Notes: a model not told the origin generated them from the letters alone. A stretch of DNA of 7,371 nt from Kiritimatiellota bacterium (GCA_013151705.1 JAADHT010000194.1:1-7371), one strand, 5' to 3'. Positions 1-6,310 are shown, counted from the stretch's first letter. Numbers and translations: made by a program.

Positions 1-10
1 CACATGAGCC

Positions 11-34
11 GTAATCCATAGGGTTACAACCTAT
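11..34. repeat. Two overlapping small dyads
   Basis: Positions 11-27 read GTAATCC-ATA-GGGTTAC, a 7-bp stem with one G-U pair in RNA. Positions 18-34 offer an overlapping alternative, ATAGG...CCTAT. No T-run follows, so a terminator is not supported. No coding region is visible in 1-498. The role is unknown; it may be an operator or chance. Confidence 0.25.
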
Positions 35-90
35 CCACAAAATAATCAAGTCCTGAATGAGAAATTCGATTCAATTTTTTCGGCGGTGTA

Positions 91-148
91 TTTCCGTATT
101 GGAAAACGTTCTTTCGCATTGCGGAAACACAGTTCCGACTACTTTGGA
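91..148. promoter_or_regulatory. Three phased TTCC/GGAA dyads (candidate operator array)
   Basis: Three inverted repeats of the same kind follow each other: TTTCC-N5-GGAAA at 91-105, TTTCGC-N3-GCGGAAA (one bulged G) at 112-127, and the weaker TTCC-N9-GGA at 133-148. Their centres are near 98, 119.5 and 141, so they are spaced about 21.5 bp, two turns of B-DNA. Dyads on one face of the helix upstream of a promoter are typical of cooperative regulator binding. The GntR/LacI-like regulator at 4343-5362 is an obvious but untested candidate. The third dyad is imperfect. Confidence 0.4.
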
Positions 149-156
149 CAACTGAA

Positions 157-174
157 ATATGCCAATTATATGCC
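157..174. repeat. Direct repeat ATATGCC, 11-bp period
   Basis: ATATGCC occurs at 157-163 and again at 168-174, with AATT between, so the start-to-start distance is 11 bp, about one helical turn. It lies between the dyad array and the palindrome upstream of the GH2 promoter. It could be a half-site pair for a regulator or a chance AT-rich repeat. Confidence 0.3.
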
Positions 175-194
175 GATGCAAGCGTTTTTCTTGA

Positions 195-225
195 AAAATA
201 TCGATATTTTCCGCGGATTTCGCGG
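195..225. promoter_or_regulatory. Perfect 16-bp palindrome plus adjacent GC-rich dyad
   Basis: Positions 195-210 read AAAATATCGATATTTT, a perfect 16-bp palindrome. It is directly followed by CCGCG-GATTT-CGCGG at 211-225, a second perfect dyad. The palindrome is centred about 33 bp upstream of the -35 hexamer at 235, a position suited to an activator or an upstream operator. An even-length palindrome fits a dimeric regulator with a GntR- or LacI-type DNA-binding domain. Which protein binds is inference. Confidence 0.4.
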
Positions 226-234
226 AATTGGGGC

Positions 235-263
235 TTGACTTGAGTTGGCGGCGAGTTTAGATT
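235..263 (+). promoter_or_regulatory. Sigma-70-like promoter for the GH2 gene
   Basis: TTGACT (235-240, five of six consensus bases) is followed after exactly 17 bp by TAGATT (258-263, four of six). The transcription start should fall near 270, on the 11-bp tandem repeat. This gives a leader of about 230 nt before the GH2 start codon at 499. No other promoter of similar quality was seen between here and the gene. Confidence 0.6.
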
Positions 264-269
264 GTGCGA

Positions 270-291
270 TGAAACAGTTGTGAAACAGTTG
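270..291. repeat. Exact 11-bp tandem repeat at the predicted transcription start
   Basis: TGAAACAGTTG is present twice with no spacer (270-280 and 281-291). Each unit is about one helical turn. The block sits at the expected start of the GH2 transcript, where bound protein would block RNA polymerase. A second 10-bp direct repeat, AGTTGGCGGC at 243-252 and 287-296, overlaps it and spans the promoter spacer, which hints at local duplication. Confidence 0.45.
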
Positions 292-312
292 GCGGCATCA
301 ATTTGAAACTTT

Positions 313-477
313 GTTGGGGGAGGAAATCTTTTCCAACTGGGTTTTTAGAGAGGTTGTTGTTCACGTTCTTCATTCCACGGTGTTAAGTTTTGTATCAGCT
401 GAAGACCGAGGAGTGGGGACCATCAAACGGCGGCTCCGTCGCCACAGTCGGTAATTGGACGCCGAGTATGACGGAGC
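313..477 (+). other. Structured 5' leader of the GH2 gene
   Basis: Two stem-loops are visible in the leader. GGAAA-TCT-TTTCC (322-334) can be nested in GTTGG...CCAAC (313-317 with 333-337) and is followed a few bases later by TTTTTA. GCTCCGTC (433-440) pairs perfectly with GACGGAGC (470-477), closing a 29-nt loop with a possible inner TCGG/CCGA pairing. The second stem ends about 10 nt before the ribosome binding site AAGGTG (488-493), so it could affect translation. I recognise no known riboswitch class, and no protein-coding gene lies here. Confidence 0.35.
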
Positions 478-498
478 GGTAAAATAAAAGGTGATGCA

Positions 499-2799
499 AT
501 GATTAACGGCAGAGCGGTCGCGGAAAAGCAGTTGAAGATCACGGAGCGGACGGTGTTCTCATCGGGTGGAGTGGATTTGGACCTTGTTCCGGCGAAGTTG
601 ACGCCGGTTCCCGAAGGAGGAAGTTTGTCTCTTGACGGAGAGTGGGCGGTGATGCGTCATCCGTTTGATGACGAGTCCGCGGATCTCGCGGGAGCGGGAG
701 CGGATTCCTGGGAGGTCGTCGAGCAGCCCGGCAAGGTGTTCTACTCCGATCCGGAGGGAGAGAAGGTTGATATTCCGAACTGGAATCGCATTTCATTGGA
801 TCATATAGATGAGAATGACGGCGCGATACTCGTGAAGGAGGCGCTGGTTCCATCGGAATGGAGTGGCGGAAGGATTTTTCTTCGTTTCGACGCTGTATAT
901 CCCGCCGGGATATTCCACGTCAACGGCAAAAAGGTTGGCGAGCACTATTCCGGATTGACTCCAGTGGAGTTCGAGCTTGTCAACGCGAATCCAGGTGAGG
1001 AGCTGACGATCGCCGTCCGTCTGCTCCGTAAGCACAAATTCGTGAAAATGGACATGCCGCGGCACGCTCTTGAATTCGCGGGGCTCGCGCAGAGCGCCTA
1101 TCTATTCTTCGTTCCGAACACCTTCGTCAAGGACTATCATCTGATAACGGAACTGCACGAGTCGCTTGTTTCTGGAAGTGTTCGCGGAGTGGTTTCCGTC
1201 GAAGCCGCCGTGAATAGCTCTCTTTCGGTGGTTTTGAGCGACGGCGCCGGGGAGGTGGTGTCAACTTTCGAACGCGCGGTGGCTCCGGGACGGTCCGATT
1301 GCGATGTCGAGCTGAAAATCGCCAACCCGAAACTCTGGAACGACGAGTGTCCGAATCTATACGATGTCGAGATAAGAGTTGGCGATGCCTCGTATTCGTA
1401 CAAGACTGGGTTCAGGCGACTGGATCTTTCGCCTGAAGGAGCGAGGCTCAACGGGAATTTCGTGAAGTTCAGGGGCATCAACCATCTTACTTTCCACCGC
1501 GAGTATGGTCTGCATACGCCGAAGGAGTGGCTGAGAGAATCCCTGTCGCTTATGAAAAAGGCGAACATCAACGCTATTCGCACGCATTTCACGGGTCCTT
1601 CGGATTTGGTTGATTTATGCGACGAGATGGGATTTTATCTTCTTCAGGAGCTTCCGATCGACTGGGGGACGAACTACATACACGACACGGACTGGGTCGC
1701 TCCCGCTCTGATGAGGTTGGAGGGCGCTATTCGGCGCGACAGGCACCATCCATCCATCATGGTATGGAGCGTCGGCAACGAGAACATGCCGGAATCCGCG
1801 GAAGTCGCGGAGGACGGGTGGAACCACTTGAGAACCTACGACCTTTTCTGCAAGGCCCTCGATCCTTCGAGAGCCACGATGTTTCCGCCTCCGGGGCCGG
1901 CGAACAAGATAAAGGGGATTTTCGAGCTTAGATTCGGTGATGTGGCCGATATACACTACAGTTTCAAATTGCAGAAGCAGTTCAACGAGACTGGACGAAT
2001 CGAGATGCCGAACAGCTGGGAAGCCGATATGACGACCATAACCAGGGAAGAGGCGCTGGAACGTGGTTGGAGCGGGTGCTGGTTCAGTTCGGAATACGGG
2101 ATATTCAACGCCATTCCGGATGTGTTGAACGGTCCGTACCTCTCCGTCATCTCAGATAAGGATCAAGAGCCGCTATCCGGAAGAAACACCCTTGATGTGT
2201 TCGCCAAGCGGCTCCGGAATGAATGGGGCAACATGCGTTTTGACTCGACTTGTCTTGGCGGCGCGTATTTTCCGTGGCTTTGCGCCGGAGCCGGAAAAGG
2301 GACGGATGGTAATCCATGGGGCTGGACGAGATGGGGCGAGGATGCCAACTGGGGCGTGGTCACTGCTGATTTACTGCCTAAACCGCAATTCTGGGCGTTG
2401 CGCGTGCTTTTCGCTCCGGTGTGGTTTCCGGAACGCGTCACGTGGGATGTCGGTTCCGATGCTGTGTCGTTCAAGATAATGAACCAGTACAATTCGATAA
2501 ATTTGAACGAATGCGTGTTCAGAACGCAGCTGAATGCCGGGGCGACATACTGCAGCATGATGCGGAAGTTCAGCGACATCGGAGTTGAGTGCGCGCCCGG
2601 AGAGACCGGCGAGTTCACCATACCGCTCGACGAGTCGCTGATCCAAGCGCTTTCGGAGGGGAATTGGGTGTTATGCCGCGTGACCATGCTTGATCCCAAG
2701 GGGTTCTCTCCAGTCACTGCCGACATTCAGATCGTCCCGGAGGATGTCAGGATAAAAGGTGGCGGCGCGATGACTGTCGGACCAGACGCCGTCATCTAA
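499..2799 (+). CDS. Glycoside hydrolase family 2 protein
   Basis: This is a 766-residue retaining exo-glycosidase of the beta-galactosidase/beta-glucuronidase/beta-mannosidase superfamily. An N-terminal sugar-binding jelly roll (about 40-205) is followed by an Ig-like sandwich (about 210-310) and a TIM barrel (about 315-620) that opens with FRGINH. The family signature is visible near 361-385 (RTHF...DLCDEMGFYLLQE). The proposed acid/base is E428 in VWSVGNEN and the nucleophile is E532 in SSEYG, 104 residues apart. A C-terminal beta domain fills the rest. There is no signal peptide or membrane segment, so it should act in the cytoplasm on imported oligosaccharides. The start at 499 is supported by AAGGTG 5 nt upstream. 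Substrate cannot be read from sequence; the SEYG context resembles glucuronidase/galactosidase-like members. The stop codon TAA coincides with the first bases of the downstream palindromic element. Confidence 0.92.
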   Translation: MINGRAVAEKQLKITERTVFSSGGVDLDLVPAKLTPVPEGGSLSLDGEWAVMRHPFDDESADLAGAGADSWEVVEQPGKVFYSDPEGEKVDIPNWNRISLDHIDENDGAILVKEALVPSEWSGGRIFLRFDAVYPAGIFHVNGKKVGEHYSGLTPVEFELVNANPGEELTIAVRLLRKHKFVKMDMPRHALEFAGLAQSAYLFFVPNTFVKDYHLITELHESLVSGSVRGVVSVEAAVNSSLSVVLSDGAGEVVSTFERAVAPGRSDCDVELKIANPKLWNDECPNLYDVEIRVGDASYSYKTGFRRLDLSPEGARLNGNFVKFRGINHLTFHREYGLHTPKEWLRESLSLMKKANINAIRTHFTGPSDLVDLCDEMGFYLLQELPIDWGTNYIHDTDWVAPALMRLEGAIRRDRHHPSIMVWSVGNENMPESAEVAEDGWNHLRTYDLFCKALDPSRATMFPPPGPANKIKGIFELRFGDVADIHYSFKLQKQFNETGRIEMPNSWEADMTTITREEALERGWSGCWFSSEYGIFNAIPDVLNGPYLSVISDKDQEPLSGRNTLDVFAKRLRNEWGNMRFDSTCLGGAYFPWLCAGAGKGTDGNPWGWTRWGEDANWGVVTADLLPKPQFWALRVLFAPVWFPERVTWDVGSDAVSFKIMNQYNSINLNECVFRTQLNAGATYCSMMRKFSDIGVECAPGETGEFTIPLDESLIQALSEGNWVLCRVTMLDPKGFSPVTADIQIVPEDVRIKGGGAMTVGPDAVI

Positions 2800-3030
2800 T
2801 ACCAGTTCGCAATCAATAAGCTATTAAAAACAGGAACGCGTTTGAGATGGAGTCGCTTTCAAATTGAAAGTGAATACGCTCAAATTCATCCTGTCGAGCT
2901 CGATTGGATTCTTGTGGCGCCGGCCCGTGTTTTTATAATCAGTCGCTACTTCAAGTAGCGCCGAATCGTAAAAACCCAAGCCAACATTCACAATAACTCC
3001 AATTTTTAATAGCTTATTGATTGCTGGTAT
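2799..3030. mobile_element. MITE-like branched palindromic element
   Basis: A non-coding element of about 232 bp is bounded by inverted arms. The left arm (2799-2830) starts ATACCAG and the right arm (3003-3030) ends CTGGTAT. The inner 22 bp (2809-2830 and 3003-3024) are perfectly complementary; the left arm has 3-4 extra bases at 2805-2808. Inside, hairpin A runs 2831-2893, with CAGGA/TCCTG and TTTGAG/CTCAAA outer pairs and CTTTCAA-A-TTGAAAG at 2856-2870. Hairpin B runs 2903-3003, with ATTGGA/TCCAAT outside, GTTTTTA/TAAAAAC in the middle and CGCTACTT-C-AAGTAGCG at 2944-2960. TCGAGCTCGA (2894-2903), itself a palindrome, joins them. The whole folds as a three-way junction. It encodes no credible protein. 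A MITE or other trans-mobilised repeat is most likely; a structured RNA or bidirectional terminator is the alternative. Confidence 0.6.
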
Positions 3031-3050
3031 AAAATTCCGGCTACTATTCA

Positions 3051-3077
3051 TCCACATGCGTGGACGGAAGATGTGGA
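3051..3077. repeat. Dyad upstream of the URO-D-like gene
   Basis: TCCACAT (3051-3057) and ATGTGGA (3071-3077) form a perfect 7-bp inverted repeat with a 13-bp spacer. TCCA-N6-TGGA at 3051-3064 is an overlapping alternative. It lies about 120 bp before the URO-D-like start and could be an operator. No convincing promoter hexamers were found here; TGGACC (3124) and TATTTT (3149) are 19 bp apart and weak. Confidence 0.3.
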
Positions 3078-3193
3078 CAGTGACAAAATCCGCGTAATTC
3101 CTCGAATGACAGGGTTTCGCCGCTGGACCACGATCAGCGCAATTGCTGTATTTTGATTTGGGTTTCGGCCGCGCCGAGCCGGGAGAATGTGTT

Positions 3194-4291
3194 ATGAAGA
3201 TGAACGGAAGAGAGAGGTTGCTGGCCGCGATAGCTCGGAAGCCCGTCGACAGGATACCGTATACCTACGACTCCACGGAGGATGCCGAACGTAACTTCAG
3301 AGACTATTTGAAGATCGGTGACGACGAGAGTGTTGGGGATTTTTTCGGGTGCGACAAGTTCGCCTCGTTGTGGAGCGCGATAGGCGCGGCACCGACTTTG
3401 CCGGAGCGTATGGAGCGGTTCGATACGGTTGATCCGAACGTCAAAGTCGACATATGGGGGTGTCGGCGCGAGCTGACGACCGCCGGAGATGCCCACTATT
3501 TCGAGATAACCGAGCATCCGCTCCGTGACGCTGAAACCATTCAGGATGTTGAAAACTACGATTGGCCGACAGTTGACGACGTTGTTTTTCCGGAGATTCC
3601 CGCGGATTTCGATTTGGAGCGATGGAAAAGCGACAAAGTCGTGCTCGACATGTCGTTCATCTGCCCATTCGGCGTTCCCTGGTCCATGATGGGGCTGGAG
3701 AAGATGATGCTCGACGTGGCTTTGAATCCAGGGGTCGTCGAGGCCGTGGTCGCCAAAGTCGAGGAGTACTCCCTCGTTTCAATGAATGCGATGCTGGAGA
3801 AATATCCCGGCGTGTTTGACCTTGTCGGATGTGGCGACGATTACGGCACTCAGAACGGGTTGCTTATGAGTGCGGAAATGATTGGGGATTTTTTCATGCC
3901 GAGTCTGAAACGCCACTACGATCTCGCTTCCGAATATGGCGTTGCCGGATACCATCACTGCTGTGGAGCGATTTTCGAGATAATACCCTCGATGATGGAT
4001 GCCGGAGTGAGGGTGCTGAATCCGATCCAGACAAGCGCGGCTGGCATGGATCCCGAGGCGCTCAAACGTGAGTTTGGTTCCGATTTGGCGTTTCACGGCG
4101 GAGTTGATATTCAGCAGACGCTCGTGACGGGAACTCCAGATGAGGTGCGCGCCGAGGCGCGCTCCAGAATGGAGACACTGGGGCCGGAAGGATACATTCT
4201 CGCTCCGTCGCACGTTCTTCAGCCAGACACTCCTCCCGAGAATCTAGCCGCGATGTACGACGAGGTGGCCAACTGGAGCGGTTCCGTCTGA
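3194..4291 (+). CDS. URO-D/MtaA-family methyltransferase-like protein
   Basis: The 365-residue protein has the fold signature of the uroporphyrinogen decarboxylase superfamily. It opens with a typical N-terminus (NGRERLLAAIARKPVDRIP), has a central GDDYGTQNG segment (about 214-222), the HxCG-type metal motif HHCCG (254-258), and a C-terminal APSHVLQPDTPPEN stretch (337-350). In MtaA-like methylcobamide:CoM methyltransferases the HxC motif plus a later Cys bind zinc; here that later position reads Ser-His (339-340). The N-terminal arginine-rich substrate motif of true HemE is absent, so haem synthesis is unlikely. A corrinoid-linked methyl transfer is inferred; no corrinoid protein is in the window. 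The start at 3194 is chosen over an upstream in-frame TTG (3143) because GGGAGAA (3181-3187) stands 6 nt before it and family similarity starts there. It lies 51 nt upstream of the regulator gene and is probably co-transcribed with it. Confidence 0.85.
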   Translation: MKMNGRERLLAAIARKPVDRIPYTYDSTEDAERNFRDYLKIGDDESVGDFFGCDKFASLWSAIGAAPTLPERMERFDTVDPNVKVDIWGCRRELTTAGDAHYFEITEHPLRDAETIQDVENYDWPTVDDVVFPEIPADFDLERWKSDKVVLDMSFICPFGVPWSMMGLEKMMLDVALNPGVVEAVVAKVEEYSLVSMNAMLEKYPGVFDLVGCGDDYGTQNGLLMSAEMIGDFFMPSLKRHYDLASEYGVAGYHHCCGAIFEIIPSMMDAGVRVLNPIQTSAAGMDPEALKREFGSDLAFHGGVDIQQTLVTGTPDEVRAEARSRMETLGPEGYILAPSHVLQPDTPPENLAAMYDEVANWSGSV

Positions 4292-4342
4292 ATTCGCGTA
4301 TTCGTGGCTGAGTTTTCTGTGTTTTTTCAGCAAAGGATATTA

Positions 4343-5362
4343 ATGACTGGAATCGTTCAAAAATTCAAGTCCAGATTCAAAGCCGACATCGATGCCGGTG
4401 TTTTCGGCGGTGCCGGGAGACTTCCGTCCATCCGGCAGTTGTCGAAACGATACGAAGTCAGCACGGCATCCGTGAAACGGGCGGTTGATGAGTTGCAGAA
4501 TGACGGTGTGCTGGTTGCCGTCCACGGAAAGGGGATTTTCATCGGAGGAACGCCCGTCAATATCCGCCGCGTCGGCTCCAAGGTTATTGGAGCGATACTT
4601 CTCACTCCGCGAGAGCATGCGATAATCAACGACATTAAGAACAGGCGTCTGGAGGACGGGTGGCTGTTCGCCGTCTACGCCGCCGGAACTGATTTGCAGG
4701 AGCCGGAGAAGGAGAGGCTTTTTCTGGAGGAGGCGGAGAGGCAGGGGTTTGCTGGAATCGTGATGGTGCCGACTCCGCTTCATCCCTTGAACACCGATTT
4801 CTACCGGCGGTTGCGTTTTTTGGGTGTGAAGTTGGTTATGCTCGCCCCTTACAGAAGGAAGATGGGCGACGAGTGTTATTGCCATTTCGATCATGCGGCG
4901 GGAGTTGAGCTGGCAGTCGGAAAGGCGATTGAATCGGGTTCCCGCAACATTGTTTACGTGGGAAGCCGCGACAAATATTTCTCATACGCCACAATCACGC
5001 TCGAAGCGTATGAGCGAGAAATGCGGCGGCTCGGTAGGCCCGCGGAACTCGCGCCTTTCAATCCGACGAAGCTGCGGGAATGGGTGCTGTCTCTGCCGGA
5101 TGGAACCGCGATACTCGCGCGGCACGCCGGATCGGCGGCGGCGGTTGCGGGAATCGCGAGTCCAGCGGGGCGACTGGACAAGGACGATTTGAGCGTCACG
5201 AACCTTTTCGGCGACGAGCCGCCCGCATATGGGATAAATCAGGTTATGTTCGATTTGCGCGGCGTGCTCGAGCGCGCCGTGGATTTCGTCATGGACGAGA
5301 AAACCTCGTCCACCGACACTTTCCAAAGACTCTTCCCCCCGACATTTTTCCATCACAGATGA
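4343..5362 (+). CDS. GntR-type regulator with LacI/GalR-like sensor domain
   Basis: This 339-residue transcription factor has an N-terminal GntR winged helix (about 1-67: LPSIRQLSKRYEVSTASVKR recognition region, then VHGKGIFI as the wing). Residues about 81-339 form a periplasmic-binding-protein-like sugar sensor (VIGAILL, GFAGIVMVPTP, GVKLVMLAP, SRNIVYVG). This chimeric layout is known from AraR-type regulators of sugar use, where a sugar effector alters operator binding. The start at 4343 has AAAGGA 5 nt upstream and puts the helix-turn-helix at the usual distance from the N-terminus; a GTG at 4304 in frame has no such site. It probably controls the neighbouring GH2 and URO-D-like genes; the palindromes at 91-225 and 3051-3077 are candidate operators. 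The effector is unknown. Confidence 0.88.
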   Translation: MTGIVQKFKSRFKADIDAGVFGGAGRLPSIRQLSKRYEVSTASVKRAVDELQNDGVLVAVHGKGIFIGGTPVNIRRVGSKVIGAILLTPREHAIINDIKNRRLEDGWLFAVYAAGTDLQEPEKERLFLEEAERQGFAGIVMVPTPLHPLNTDFYRRLRFLGVKLVMLAPYRRKMGDECYCHFDHAAGVELAVGKAIESGSRNIVYVGSRDKYFSYATITLEAYEREMRRLGRPAELAPFNPTKLREWVLSLPDGTAILARHAGSAAAVAGIASPAGRLDKDDLSVTNLFGDEPPAYGINQVMFDLRGVLERAVDFVMDEKTSSTDTFQRLFPPTFFHHR

Positions 5363-5380
5363 AACACTGATTTTCCATCT
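5357..5380 (+). terminator. Weak hairpin overlapping the regulator stop codon
   Basis: AGATG (5357-5361) pairs with CATCT (5376-5380) and the stem can continue AAA/TTT past one bulged base. It overlaps the TGA of the regulator gene. No T-run follows the stem, so it is at best a weak or factor-assisted 3' end. Confidence 0.2.
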
Positions 5381-5408
5381 GAGTTAATCGGTGAGCCAAT
5401 TGCAAAAG

Positions 5409-5440
5409 TCTGGGGCCACAGGGGTCAAACCTGGGGTGTT
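5409..5440. repeat. G-rich repeat (TGGGG units), possible transposon edge
   Basis: Three GGGG tracts appear within 25 bp, in imperfect units: TCTGGGG, then GGGGTC, then CCTGGGGTG. The surrounding DNA is AT-rich and carries a decayed insertion-sequence gene. Sequences of this style occur beside IS200/REP-associated transposases, but from memory only; no transposase of that family is present here. It could mark the edge of the decayed element. Confidence 0.3.
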
Positions 5441-5445
5441 AAAAA

Positions 5446-5888
5446 TCAGCCACTTTTTGAAGAATTACTGGAATACAGTATGTTTTCAGCCCAGCAGATA
5501 TAAACATCCAAGTTTAGCCATCTGGCCTTATCTCGAGGTTTCGGAGGTGAAACAAAACCAATTACAGTGTGGATTAAACTTCTTTTTGTCCTACAGGAAA
5601 AATCAACAAATAATTTCCAATTCTCATCATCTTTTAAATGGTGCTTAAGTATTATTGCTGCTTTATGGGTGGCATCGTAAGTTTGACGAATAACACATTT
5701 ATCCTTCACTTCTTCAATGTTTGTGTTTTTTTATTATGAGTATACGACAATTGATGATAAGGATGCTTTTCTGGATTTGTCTTCTTCATGCATTTGCAGC
5801 CGGATTTACCGCAACTGCTCATGAGTGTTCTTACTTTTCCGGCAATAACCGGGCGAGGGGTTACCAATCTCTGAATACCCTGCCACAT
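5446..5888 (-). pseudogene. Decayed insertion-sequence-associated gene, DUF6788-like
   Basis: Read on the minus strand, the first part (5888 to 5706) encodes a CGKSGCKC motif followed by HPYHQLSYTHNKKT. This resembles the N-terminal Cys-rich segment CGKxxCxCA...HPYYxLS of DUF6788-type small proteins that accompany transposases. The frame then stops. The -1 frame continues as NIEEVKDKC...HKAAIILKHHL to about 5600 before losing any resemblance; it stays open to 5446. The switch lies at an A7 run (5726-5732 on the + strand), so it may be a decay frameshift or a slippage site as used by some insertion sequences. No DDE or Y1 catalytic domain remains nearby. The family name is from recalled motif only. 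The stretch 5381-5445 holds nothing else coding. Confidence 0.4.
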
Positions 5889-6061
5889 TCCCTTGCCTCC
5901 ACCGCTCCGCGGTTAATCTAGACGAGTGATAACAAAATTGTATTTATAGCGCATTAATAATACATTATTGTAACTTTTCTCGATGGAAGATTACCCGATT
6001 TTCTGGCGTTGAAAGCCATAACAGTCTTGTCTTGAATGCTTTACATAATATTTGGCAACTT
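5889..6061. other. AT-rich non-coding spacer before the nif promoter
   Basis: No credible gene is visible. It contains a small hairpin, ACCGC-TCC-GCGGT (5901-5913), and an AT palindrome, AATAAT-AC-ATTATT (5956-5969). No TGT-N10-ACA NifA site was found; the nearest match has a 12-bp gap (6028-6045). It separates the decayed mobile DNA from the sigma-54 promoter. Confidence 0.4.
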
Positions 6062-6077
6062 TGGCATGCTTTTTGCT
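6062..6077 (+). promoter_or_regulatory. Sigma-54 promoter upstream of the nif genes
   Basis: TGGCATG-CTTT-TTGCT matches the -24/-12 consensus TGGCAYR-N4-TTGCW. The invariant GG (6063-6064) and GC (6075-6076) are the required 12 bp apart. The start should be near 6088. Such promoters need RpoN and an enhancer-binding activator such as NifA or NtrC, and commonly drive nif and glnK-amtB genes. It is about 315 nt before nifH but only about 55 nt before the small ORF at 6143. Confidence 0.75.
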
Positions 6078-6142
6078 GTAGAACTTGCGTTGTTGTGAAT
6101 GTAGAGGTGATTGCCTCTGTGGAAATAGTTGGAGGATGAGAG

Positions 6143-6310
6143 ATGCGGCTTGTCGTAGTGGATGTTCAGCCGGAACGGCTACCCGCCGTCAAGCAGTCGT
6201 TTATCCTCGTTCGGAAATTTAAACGTCCTATAACTTTATCACCCACTCCTGGATACGTTGGAATTCAGCGAGGGTGCATATGCGAAGCAGGAGTAGGTGA
6301 AGTGTGGTAA
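6143..6310 (+). CDS. Small ORF with PII-like N-terminus, probably a truncated gene
   Basis: This 55-codon ORF starts at an ATG with a strong GGAGG (6131-6135) 7 nt upstream, and follows a sigma-54 promoter. Its first 18 residues (MRLVVVDVQPERLPAVKQ) resemble the first beta strand and helix start of PII proteins (GlnB/GlnK: MKLI.AIIxPxKLxxVKxAL). After residue 18 the likeness stops, and no T-loop (GRQKG) or ATP-binding C-terminus can be found in any frame. A natural reading is a glnK-like gene under nitrogen control that lost its body by deletion or insertion when nifH was joined behind it. A genuine small leader peptide is the alternative. Its GC content is higher than that of nifH. Confidence 0.35.
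   Translation: MRLVVVDVQPERLPAVKQSFILVRKFKRPITLSPTPGYVGIQRGCICEAGVGEVW
6239..6300 (+). repeat. 13-bp inverted repeat / stem-loop in the nifH leader
   Basis: TCACCCACTCCTG (6239-6251) is complementary to CAGGAGTAGGTGA (6288-6300) at 12 of 13 positions, with a 36-nt loop containing GCATATGC (6276-6283). It overlaps the 3' half of the small PII-like ORF and starts about 40 nt after the point where PII resemblance ends. It could be a transcript stem-loop or the ends of a tiny inserted palindrome. Confidence 0.4.

Noticed and set aside
91..291. CRISPR array
   Set aside because: The repeats are short, differ in sequence or abut directly, and there are no regular unique spacers.
2824..3057. Minus-strand ORF of 77 codons
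   Set aside because: It lies within the palindromic element, shows no recognisable domain, and its reading frame simply follows the inverted repeats.
212..3094. Shared 9-mer CGCGGATTT upstream of GH2 (212-220) and, inverted, upstream of the URO-D-like gene (3086-3094)
   Set aside because: A 9-bp match between two regions of this size is expected fairly often by chance and is not part of a shared palindrome.
3143..3193. TTG start extending the URO-D-like protein by 17 residues
   Set aside because: The extension has no family similarity, while the ATG at 3194 has a GGGAGAA site at good spacing.
3194..4291. Assignment as haem-biosynthetic HemE
   Set aside because: The N-terminal arginine-rich substrate motif of HemE is missing and an HxCG metal motif of the methyltransferase branch is present.
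5391..5648. Plus-strand ORF of 85 codons
   Set aside because: It is opposite the decayed minus-strand gene, has no family resemblance, and lacks a clear ribosome binding site.
5721..5921. Plus-strand ORF of 66 codons with a hydrophobic start
   Set aside because: It is the antisense of the CGKSGCKC-encoding segment, which has real family resemblance; the apparent hydrophobic stretch follows from that.
6028..6045. NifA upstream activator site
   Set aside because: The TGT and ACA are separated by 12 bp instead of the usual 10, and no second half-site pair is nearby.
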